This document shows, piece after piece, positions 1 to 5,077 of a DNA stretch of 5,077 bases. The translations under genes were made by a program, and so were the position numbers. This stretch comes from an uncultured Planctomycetia bacterium (GTDB lineage: Bacteria > Planctomycetota > UBA1135 > GCA-002686595). The notes under the pieces are model-generated. The model was not told where the DNA came from, ran no database searches, and worked only from the letters and a program-made list of their open reading frames with translations. Location of the stretch: assembly GCA_938003765.1 (NCBI GenBank), contig CALKYE010000143.1:1-5077 (forward strand). The letters run 5' to 3'. Numbering within the stretch: position 1 is the stretch's first letter; the number at the start of each line of letters is the position of its first letter.

Positions 1-1
1 A

Positions 2-868
2 TCACACGGCGCAACGCGCCTCGTGCTCGGCGTAAGCAGTGTAGGCGGAGAGCAGGCGGCGAGTGATCTCCCCCACCCGCCCCGAGCCGATCCGCTGGTT
101 CTCGACCTGCACGATCGGAACCACGCCGCGGCCGGAGCTCGAAAGGAAGGCCTCGTCCACCGAGCTCAGCTCCTCGAGCGGCAGGCGCTCGTCGCGCCAG
201 CTCAGTGCGAGTTGCGCGGCGACCCGGCGCAGCACGAGAGCCGTGATCCCCTCGAGCACTCCGTCCCCAGCCGACACGATCGCGCCCGCGCGCACGAAGG
301 CGATGTTGGAGCTCGAGCACTCGAGCACGCGGCGCTGCGGGTCGAGGAGCACGTGCTCGTAACGCTCCTTGGTCCCGAGCGGGAGCGGCTTGCGGCGCAA
401 CACGAACTCGGTGGTCTTGATGCGCGGCGTGTCGCGGTGGAGCTGCGGCGCGAGTTCGACGCGCACGCCATCGCGGAGAAACTCCTCCGGCACGTCGACG
501 TGCGGCGACAGCGCGAGGAACAGGTCGGCGCGCACGCCGAGGAACTCGACGGGCTCGCGCAGCACGTCGAAGCGCACGCGCGACTCCGGCAGCGGGTAGT
601 CGCTCGTCACATGGTGCAACGCCTCGCACAGCAGACGCCGCTCGAGCTTGCGCGGCCATCCGAGCCCTTGCATCGAACGTTCGGTGCGGTCGAGGTGCGC
701 GTCGAGCCACAGGAAGCGGTTGTGGCCGAAGGTGCGCAGCGCCGAGTACACGCCGCCGGGAAGTTGCTCGAGCAGGTCGTGCACTGTGCCCTGCGCGCTC
801 GGCGCCTCGAGCGCCACGGGCCCGCGCTCGGTCACCGCGAACAGTTGGTGCGATTGGGTCGCGCTCAT
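2..868 (-). CDS. Class IV PLP-dependent aminotransferase (branched-chain aminotransferase / aminodeoxychorismate lyase fold)
   Basis: Predicted cytoplasmic fold-type IV PLP enzyme of 288 residues, a usual length for the family. Seen in the protein: GGVYSALRTFGHNRF at 38-52, the N-terminal signature with the Arg followed by the HLDRTERS helix (58-65). RIKTTEF follows, with the presumed Schiff-base lysine K151. VLECSSSNIAFV (181-192) is the family's EgsssNif motif with E183 and N188. VLEGITALVLRR (204-215) matches the GIT phosphate-binding turn. DEAFLSSSGRGVVPI (238-252) is the C-terminal block. The open frame extends upstream to 1015, but the extra 49 residues lie antisense to the dipeptidase start and have no family match, so ATG at 868 is chosen. 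There is no Shine-Dalgarno sequence; a TATCGT hexamer sits 8 nt upstream. The gene is divergent from the dipeptidase. Substrate (branched-chain amino acids, D-amino acids or aminodeoxychorismate) cannot be settled. The small residue usually after the motif glutamate is Cys184 here. Family assignment is firm, substrate open. Confidence 0.9.
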   Translation of the reverse strand: MSATQSHQLFAVTERGPVALEAPSAQGTVHDLLEQLPGGVYSALRTFGHNRFLWLDAHLDRTERSMQGLGWPRKLERRLLCEALHHVTSDYPLPESRVRFDVLREPVEFLGVRADLFLALSPHVDVPEEFLRDGVRVELAPQLHRDTPRIKTTEFVLRRKPLPLGTKERYEHVLLDPQRRVLECSSSNIAFVRAGAIVSAGDGVLEGITALVLRRVAAQLALSWRDERLPLEELSSVDEAFLSSSGRGVVPIVQVENQRIGSGRVGEITRRLLSAYTAYAEHEARCAV

Positions 869-876
869 GGCGCACA

Positions 877-882
877 ACGATA
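877..882 (-). promoter_or_regulatory. Putative -10 box (TATCGT) for the aminotransferase, leaderless geometry
   Basis: TATCGT on the minus strand ends 8 nt before ATG 868. It matches TANNNT, the minimal -10 pattern. At this distance transcription would begin at or next to the start codon. No convincing -35 and no Shine-Dalgarno sequence is visible. The box lies inside the 34-bp divergent gap, back to back with the box for the dipeptidase. Confidence 0.5.
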
Positions 883-886
883 GAGC

Positions 887-895
887 TGGTAGCCT
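887..895 (+). promoter_or_regulatory. Putative extended -10 box (TGG-TAGCCT) for the dipeptidase, leaderless geometry
   Basis: TAGCCT (890-895) matches TANNNT and is directly preceded by TGG, the TGN extension that can compensate for a weak -35. It ends 7 nt before ATG 903, so a transcript would start at the ATG itself. No Shine-Dalgarno sequence lies in the gap. This supports ATG 903 over upstream in-frame starts. Confidence 0.55.
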
Positions 896-902
896 CGCCG
901 CG

Positions 903-2126
903 ATGAAGCAACTTGCTCTGGGGACAGTGCTGCTCGCCTGCGGCTGCGCGACGGGCGGCCAGCGATCCGACGCGGCGCGCGACGCGTCCGAACACGTGGC
1001 GCAGGCGCGGCGCATCCATGCTTCGCTGCCGGTGTTCGACGGTCACAACGACTTGCCGGGCGCCATGCGCGACGTCACGCGCGAGAACTTCGACGCCTGC
1101 GACCTCGAGCAGCCCCAGGCGCGCTTCCACACCGACGTTCCGCGGCTCTTCGCGGGCGGCGTGGGCGCGCAGTTCTGGTCGGTGTACGTCTCGGCGCGGA
1201 CCGAGAAGACCGGCGACGCGCTCGAGCGCACGCTCGAGCAGTGCGACCTCGTGCATCGCATGGTCGAGCGCTACCCGAACGTGTTCGAGCTCGCGAGCAC
1301 CGCCGACGACGTCGAACGCATCCGCGCGCGCGGCAAGATCGCGTCGCTGCTCGGCATCGAAGGCGGCTACTCGATCGAGAACTCGCTGGCGAACCTGCGC
1401 ATGTTCTACGCGCTCGGCGTGCGCTACATGACGCTCACGCACTCCGACACGACAGCCTGGGCGGACTCGGCCACGGACCTTCCGCGCCACGGAGGCCTGA
1501 ACGAGTTCGGCGAGCGCGTGGTGCGCGAGATGAACCGCATCGGAATGCTGGTCGACATCTCGCACGTGTCGGTCGAGTGCATGGACGACGTGCTGCGCCT
1601 CTCGAGCGCGCCGATCATCGCCTCCCACTCGTCGGCCTTCGCGCTCGCGCCGCACCCGCGCAACGTGCCCGACGACATCCTCGCCCGCGTCGCGCACAAC
1701 GGCGGCGTCGTGATGGTCAACTTCGCCTCGAACTTCATCGTGCGCGAGAACGCCGAGAAGACCGCCGGCATGTTCGAAGTGCGCCGCAAGCTGGCCGAGC
1801 AGTTCCCCGACGAAACCGAACGGACGGCGAAGTTCCGCGAGTGGCAAGCCGGCCTCAAGCTGCGGCGCGGGAGCTTGGGCGAGGTGGTCGATCACATCGA
1901 ACACATCGCGCGCGTCGCGGGCGTCGACCACGTCGGCCTGGGCTCGGACTTCGACGGCATCTCGATGCTGCCCGAGGGCCTCGACGACGTCTCGTGCTAT
2001 CCCGCCATCACCGCCGAGCTGCTCGCACGCGGTTGGAACGAGCGCGACATCCGCAAGGTGCTGAGCGGGAACATCCTGCGCGTGCTGCGCGAAGCGGAGC
2101 AGGTCGCTGCGAGGCTACAGCGCTAG
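903..2126 (+). CDS. Membrane dipeptidase, peptidase family M19, predicted lipoprotein
   Basis: Zinc-dependent dipeptidase of 407 residues related to renal dipeptidase. These enzymes hydrolyse dipeptides, some with a D-residue at the C-terminal side. Seen: FDGHNDLPG (45-53) with metal ligands H48 and D50; GIEGGYS (151-157) with bridging E153; TLTHSD (177-182) with H180; VDISHVS (217-223) with H221; IASHSSAF (239-246) with H242; HPRNVPDD (251-258) with the substrate-binding Arg R253; GLGSDFDG (345-352) with catalytic-position D349; and the family's C-terminal GNILRVL (389-395). All expected metal ligands are present, so the enzyme should be active. The N-terminus MKQLALGTVLLACGC looks like a short lipoprotein signal with an LLAC lipobox (C13), placing it outside the cytoplasm; the -2 Leu is not ideal. 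The frame is open upstream to 648, but that part is antisense to the aminotransferase. ATG 903 is supported by the signal peptide and by TAGCCT 7 nt upstream. The next gene starts 14 bp after the stop. Confidence 0.94.
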   Translation: MKQLALGTVLLACGCATGGQRSDAARDASEHVAQARRIHASLPVFDGHNDLPGAMRDVTRENFDACDLEQPQARFHTDVPRLFAGGVGAQFWSVYVSARTEKTGDALERTLEQCDLVHRMVERYPNVFELASTADDVERIRARGKIASLLGIEGGYSIENSLANLRMFYALGVRYMTLTHSDTTAWADSATDLPRHGGLNEFGERVVREMNRIGMLVDISHVSVECMDDVLRLSSAPIIASHSSAFALAPHPRNVPDDILARVAHNGGVVMVNFASNFIVRENAEKTAGMFEVRRKLAEQFPDETERTAKFREWQAGLKLRRGSLGEVVDHIEHIARVAGVDHVGLGSDFDGISMLPEGLDDVSCYPAITAELLARGWNERDIRKVLSGNILRVLREAEQVAARLQR

Positions 2127-2140
2127 TCCATGTGAGCGTG

Positions 2141-3868
2141 ATGCTTCGCGCGCGCAACAGATCGATGCCGTTGGCGCTCGGCGCGCTCGCCGCGTTCGGC
2201 GCGATCTCTGTGCTGGTCGCGTGGCTGCTCTCGGACGCGCCGGCCCCGGGAGTGGGCGCGAGTCAGTCGGCGCCGCTCGCGCGCGTCGAACGACCGCTGG
2301 AGGCGCGCGAGTCGATTGTCGATGCGCCTGAGACCGAACCCGAGTCGGCGCTCGAGTCCGCACTCGCTGCGCCCGAGCGCGTCGAGACCGCAGCTCCCTC
2401 GCCCGAGCTGCTAGTCAGCGTGCACAGCGGCGTCGACGGCAGCAGTCTTGCGTCGGCCGAGGTGTGGCTGTTGGACGAGTTCGGCGCGCGCTCGTGGAGC
2501 GCGTGGACCGACGAACTCGGACAGTGCCTGGTCCCCTCGGCGGCGAGGCTCGGCGCTGTCTTCGTGCAGGCGCGCGCTCAGAACTTCTTCGAGGCCGTCG
2601 AACCGCTCGAGCCGACGGCCGACACTGCGAAGCTCGTGCTCGAGCCGGCTCTCGTGAGTCGCCGACTTCACATCAGCGGCGTGGTCGAGCGCATCGGCCA
2701 CAGCGCGGCGGCTTCCGACGCCTGGGTGTTGCTCAGCAGCGGAAAGCGACCTGAGCCGAGCGGCGACGACGTGCTGCGCTTGCTGGCCGGTGAACCCGTC
2801 GACGGTCTGCAGCTCGCTCGCACCGACGAACGCGGGGGCTTCAGTTTCGATGTCGAATCACGAGCCGGGCCCTTCGGCCTGCGGGCAGGCGCGCGCGGCT
2901 GGTTCACCCGTTCTCCGCAGGAGGCGCGAGACGGCAGCTTCACGACACTGCGCCTGACGCGCATGCACGGAGCGCGCGTGCGACTGCTCGACGGTGAGAG
3001 CGGCGTGGACGCTGCGAGCGTCGCGGCTTTCGGTGCGGCGACTTTGGGGCTGTCGTCGAACGCGACGGCGTGGAACCCCTCCGAAGCGACGCTGGCGCTT
3101 GCGGGCGTCGGAGCAGCAGACCTCCCGAGCGAGCCCTCCGTTCTGCGCTACCTGCTCCACGATCCGGACGCGCTCGAGCGCTCGGGTCCGCACCGCCTGC
3201 AGCTCCGCTTGCCCGGCTTCGTGCCAGCAACGCACGAGTTCGAAGCCACCGCCCTCGAGTCCGGCTTCGCCGACAGCGAGGTGCGACTGGTCCGCACGGC
3301 GGCGGGCTTCGGCCAACTGGTCGTCTCGCTCGGGGACGTGAGCCCGATCCTCCGCGAGGCGCTTCAAGGCGTGTCGCTGACCGGGTCGCTGCTCCTGCGC
3401 AGCGAGCCCACTATGCACGCGTCCTACGCCTGCACGCTCGCGCTTGACGCTCCGGCGCGGATCGAAGGCGTGCCGTTCGGAGAGTACGAGGTCGAGTTCG
3501 CGAGCACGCCCGTGAGCCTCGCCGCGACTCGGCGGATCGTCGTCAGCTCGTCCGAGTCGCACGTCCTGCTGTCGCTCGCTCAGTGCGGCGCGGCGCGCCT
3601 CAGATTGCGCACGCGTGACGGCGACCCGTTCCATGAGCGGCTCGACTGTTCGTTGTACTGGCTCGCCGAGTCGTCGTCCCGCCGCGGTAGCTCGTCGGGG
3701 AACATGCCGTTGAGACTGGGCGCCGCGCCCAAAATGCTGGCCCCGCTCATGGCGGGCGAATACGCAGTTCACAACGCGCGCCTCGAGCACGGCGAGACCT
3801 CGGGCAGAGCACTATTCGTCGTGCGAGCGGGAGAATTGACCGAGGTGGAGTTGCTCCTGGGGCTGTAG
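2141..3868 (+). CDS. Membrane-anchored protein with tandem carboxypeptidase-regulatory-like beta domains
   Basis: A 575-residue protein that I recognise only by architecture. Residues 1-9 are basic and 10-31 form one hydrophobic segment (LALGALAAFGAISVLVAWLL), a signal anchor or uncleaved signal, so the rest should lie outside the cytoplasm. A low-complexity Ala/Pro/Glu linker (about 32-88) leads to beta-rich units at roughly 89-168, 174-285, 288-395, 396-480 and 482-575. Two units carry the turn typical of carboxypeptidase-regulatory/transthyretin-like domains: AWTDELGQC (121-129) and ARTDERGGFSF (226-236) followed by GPFGLRAGARGWF (243-255). No catalytic motif is seen, so a structural, adhesive or binding role is inferred. 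The frame is open far upstream through the dipeptidase, but that part is an Arg-rich out-of-frame translation. The start is uncertain among GTG 2132, GTG 2138, ATG 2141 and ATG 2165. ATG 2141 keeps the basic n-region. There is no Shine-Dalgarno sequence or TANNNT box, and spacing after the dipeptidase is short, so co-transcription is likely. Confidence 0.85.
   Translation: MLRARNRSMPLALGALAAFGAISVLVAWLLSDAPAPGVGASQSAPLARVERPLEARESIVDAPETEPESALESALAAPERVETAAPSPELLVSVHSGVDGSSLASAEVWLLDEFGARSWSAWTDELGQCLVPSAARLGAVFVQARAQNFFEAVEPLEPTADTAKLVLEPALVSRRLHISGVVERIGHSAAASDAWVLLSSGKRPEPSGDDVLRLLAGEPVDGLQLARTDERGGFSFDVESRAGPFGLRAGARGWFTRSPQEARDGSFTTLRLTRMHGARVRLLDGESGVDAASVAAFGAATLGLSSNATAWNPSEATLALAGVGAADLPSEPSVLRYLLHDPDALERSGPHRLQLRLPGFVPATHEFEATALESGFADSEVRLVRTAAGFGQLVVSLGDVSPILREALQGVSLTGSLLLRSEPTMHASYACTLALDAPARIEGVPFGEYEVEFASTPVSLAATRRIVVSSSESHVLLSLAQCGAARLRLRTRDGDPFHERLDCSLYWLAESSSRRGSSSGNMPLRLGAAPKMLAPLMAGEYAVHNARLEHGETSGRALFVVRAGELTEVELLLGL
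2771..2869 (+). repeat. Conserved block shared by the tandem paralogues, copy 1
   Basis: Encodes residues 211-243 of the first beta-domain protein (begins VLRLLAGE, contains ARTDERGGF, ends RAG). Aligned by eye without gaps to residues 191-223 of the next gene, 17 of 33 positions are identical. The block covers the turn and following strand of a carboxypeptidase-regulatory-like unit. It is the best-preserved part of the duplication; the DNA itself has diverged. Confidence 0.75.
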
Positions 3869-3904
3869 TCGACTCGGCCGGGTTACGGACTCGCCGCATG
3901 TGAC

Positions 3905-3910
3905 TAGACT
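3905..3910 (+). promoter_or_regulatory. Putative -10 box (TAGACT) for the second beta-domain gene, leaderless geometry
   Basis: TAGACT matches TANNNT and ends exactly 7 nt before ATG 3918, the same spacing as at the dipeptidase. A weak TTACGG (3883-3888) lies 16 nt upstream in the -35 place but shares little with the consensus beyond TT. No hairpin terminator is apparent in 3869-3917, so read-through from the upstream gene is also possible. Confidence 0.5.
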
Positions 3911-3917
3911 GAGCGGC

Positions 3918-5077
3918 ATGAGAGCAACGGCGCAGCTCGAGACATCTGCTCAGTGCCGGTTCGCAGGACTGGCGCGTTCACGCGCAATGCGCTTGAGCGG
4001 CGCGGCGCAAGGACTCATGTGCGCGCTCACGCTCCTGGCCTCTTGCGCGCCGAGCGAGCCGCCGTCTCGCCCCACAGCAGCCCGCAACGTTCGCGTGAGT
4101 GTGTTCGACTGGCGCGGAAATCTGGTCCCCGATTCCGGCGTGTGGATCGAACGCAACAGCGGCGCGATTCCCTGGCGCGCGTGGACCGATGAGGCGGGCG
4201 AATGCGAATTGCGCCTGCCCGAGCTCCCGCCGCTCGACTCGACGATTCGCGTGCGCGCACGCGACGGACGCAGCGCGAGTTGGGAGTACGACGGCCGCTC
4301 GGCGACGGTTCAAGTCGCGCTGCCGCGCACTTCACCCAGGCGGCCCGCACCCAGGCCGCTCGCGTCTGGGCCACCCGAGCAGACGTCCGTCGAACTGTCC
4401 GGCGTTGTGATGTGCGGCCTCGAGCCCGCGCGCGGCGCACGTGTGCTCCTCCGTCGACCCTCGGTCGACGAGCCCTCAGTGAGCGAGGTCAAGCGAGTGT
4501 TGGCCGGGGAGAACCTTCCGGGCTACTTGCTGGCGAGCACCGATGAACAGGGGCGCTTCCGAGTCGATGCCGATGTCGAGGCCGGGTCCCGTCACCCGGC
4601 GTTTTGGAGCGTGTGGGCCGGCGCACCGGGATGGGCGATGAGACATCCGGTCGCGGTAGCGGACCGCAAGTTGGACTTGCTCGGCCCGACGGTCGACATC
4701 GCGCTCGTGCGCGTGGTGGGAGCGATCGTGGAGTTCCGCGACCGCGGCGCGCGTGTGGAGATCCACGACCAGAATCCTGCTGGATCGTTGCTGTACCCAC
4801 ACGACGCCTCGTCGGCTCGCGATGCACTGCAGTTGGACGACTTGAATCTCCTGCTCGCCGGCGCGCTCGAGCGCGATCTCGCACCGTCGACATCAAGCGC
4901 ACGCGTGCTGTGGGAGTCCGAGGACCCCGCCAGAGGCGTCATCCATCGCGTCGAACCGTTCGGCTACCGAGACCTGTATCTCGAGTTGAAGGGGAGCGGA
5001 TTGGAGAACGGCCTCCCGCGCATCCAGGTCGACCTCGAGCGCGACGCGAATGCGACCGGCGGCTTCGGCGGATTGCT
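3918..5077 (+). CDS. Lipoprotein with carboxypeptidase-regulatory-like beta domains, paralogue of the preceding gene; 3' end outside window
   Basis: The frame is open from ATG 3918 to the window edge: 386 codons plus two bases, no stop, with G/C-rich third positions throughout. A lipoprotein signal is clear: basic residues near 20-25, a hydrophobic stretch and lipobox LASC (40-43), with Cys43 as the lipidated residue. ATG 3987 (residue 24) would give a standard 19-residue signal, while ATG 3918 fits the TAGACT box 7 nt upstream, so the start is a choice between these two. Beta units lie at about 57-136 and 157-275, with further beta-like sequence after that. Turns AWTDEAGEC (88-96) and ASTDEQGRF (206-214) mirror the preceding protein. 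Collinearity continues to the edge: GFGGL (382-386) matches GFGQL (389-393) of the neighbour. By that comparison about 180 residues are missing and full length would be near 570. No enzyme motif is seen. It lies 49 bp after the neighbour and may have its own promoter. Confidence 0.85.
   Translation, partial: MRATAQLETSAQCRFAGLARSRAMRLSGAAQGLMCALTLLASCAPSEPPSRPTAARNVRVSVFDWRGNLVPDSGVWIERNSGAIPWRAWTDEAGECELRLPELPPLDSTIRVRARDGRSASWEYDGRSATVQVALPRTSPRRPAPRPLASGPPEQTSVELSGVVMCGLEPARGARVLLRRPSVDEPSVSEVKRVLAGENLPGYLLASTDEQGRFRVDADVEAGSRHPAFWSVWAGAPGWAMRHPVAVADRKLDLLGPTVDIALVRVVGAIVEFRDRGARVEIHDQNPAGSLLYPHDASSARDALQLDDLNLLLAGALERDLAPSTSSARVLWESEDPARGVIHRVEPFGYRDLYLELKGSGLENGLPRIQVDLERDANATGGFGGL
4488..4586 (+). 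repeat. Conserved block shared by the tandem paralogues, copy 2
   Basis: Encodes residues 191-223 of the second beta-domain protein (begins VKRVLAGE, contains ASTDEQGRF, ends EAG). It is the counterpart of 2771-2869, in the same order relative to the other shared landmarks: the upstream AWTDE turn and the downstream GFG-x-L. This indicates an old whole-gene tandem duplication rather than a recent partial copy. Confidence 0.75.

Noticed and set aside
23..883. Long plus-strand open frame of 286 codons
   Set aside because: It is antisense to the aminotransferase, which has clear family motifs. The translation is Arg/Glu/His-rich with no recognisable domain, as expected for a complementary-strand shadow in high-GC DNA.
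648..902. N-terminal extension of the dipeptidase frame and, on the other strand, of the aminotransferase frame to 1015
   Set aside because: Each extension is antisense to the other gene. Both proteins have sensible starts at 903 (lipoprotein signal) and 868, each with a TANNNT box just upstream.
1241..2140. Upstream extension of the first beta-domain gene's frame, suggesting an 875-residue protein
   Set aside because: This part runs out of frame through the M19 dipeptidase, whose catalytic motifs are intact. The extra translation is Arg-rich and low in complexity, and the real N-terminus has a proper signal anchor at 2141.
2858..3790. Minus-strand open frame of 310 codons
   Set aside because: It is antisense to the beta-domain gene. 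It has Arg-rich composition and no domain, while the plus-strand frame has paralogue support.
3869..3917. Possible terminator between the two paralogues
   Set aside because: No stable hairpin followed by a T-run is visible. Only a short GACTCG direct repeat appears, too small to interpret.
4452..4470. Perfect inverted repeat with 8-bp arms (CGTCGACC / GGTCGACG) and a 3-nt loop
   Set aside because: It lies inside the second beta-domain coding frame, has no T-tract, and encodes an ordinary stretch (RRPSVDE). GTCGAC-type palindromes are common in such DNA, so neither a terminator nor an operator is supported.

Overview
The window is high-GC bacterial DNA (roughly two thirds G+C by eye) with strong G/C preference at third codon positions in the real reading frames. 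The organism cannot be named from this sequence. A pair of long secreted proteins made of carboxypeptidase-regulatory-like beta domains behind an Ala/Pro/Glu linker, high GC, no Shine-Dalgarno sequences and leaderless-looking promoters would fit a high-GC Planctomycetota-type or other deep-branching Gram-negative bacterium. That placement is inference. No RNA gene, CRISPR array, insertion sequence, attachment site or phage gene was seen.

Layout. A PLP-dependent class IV aminotransferase (868 down to 2, minus strand) and an exported M19 membrane dipeptidase (903-2126, plus strand) are transcribed divergently, with only 34 bp between their start codons. The dipeptidase is followed after 14 bp by a 575-residue membrane-anchored multi-beta-domain protein (2141-3868). 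After another 49 bp comes a second gene of the same architecture (3918 to the window edge). This fourth gene is open to the right end, so it has no stop codon in the window. It carries a clear lipoprotein signal and is a diverged tandem paralogue of the third gene.

How the parts fit. The dipeptidase should cleave dipeptides outside the cytoplasm, and the aminotransferase acts on amino or keto acids in the cytoplasm. A shared role in amino-acid salvage is possible but rests only on adjacency. The two paralogues look like cell-surface or periplasmic structural or binding proteins with no visible catalytic site.

The most notable regulatory signal is a TANNNT hexamer 7, 7 and 8 nt upstream of three start codons (903, 3918 and 868). 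It is absent before the one gene that looks operon-internal (2141). This is the geometry of leaderless transcripts. The most notable gene-level signal is the tandem duplication, with a 33-residue ungapped block about half identical between the copies and different membrane anchors on each.
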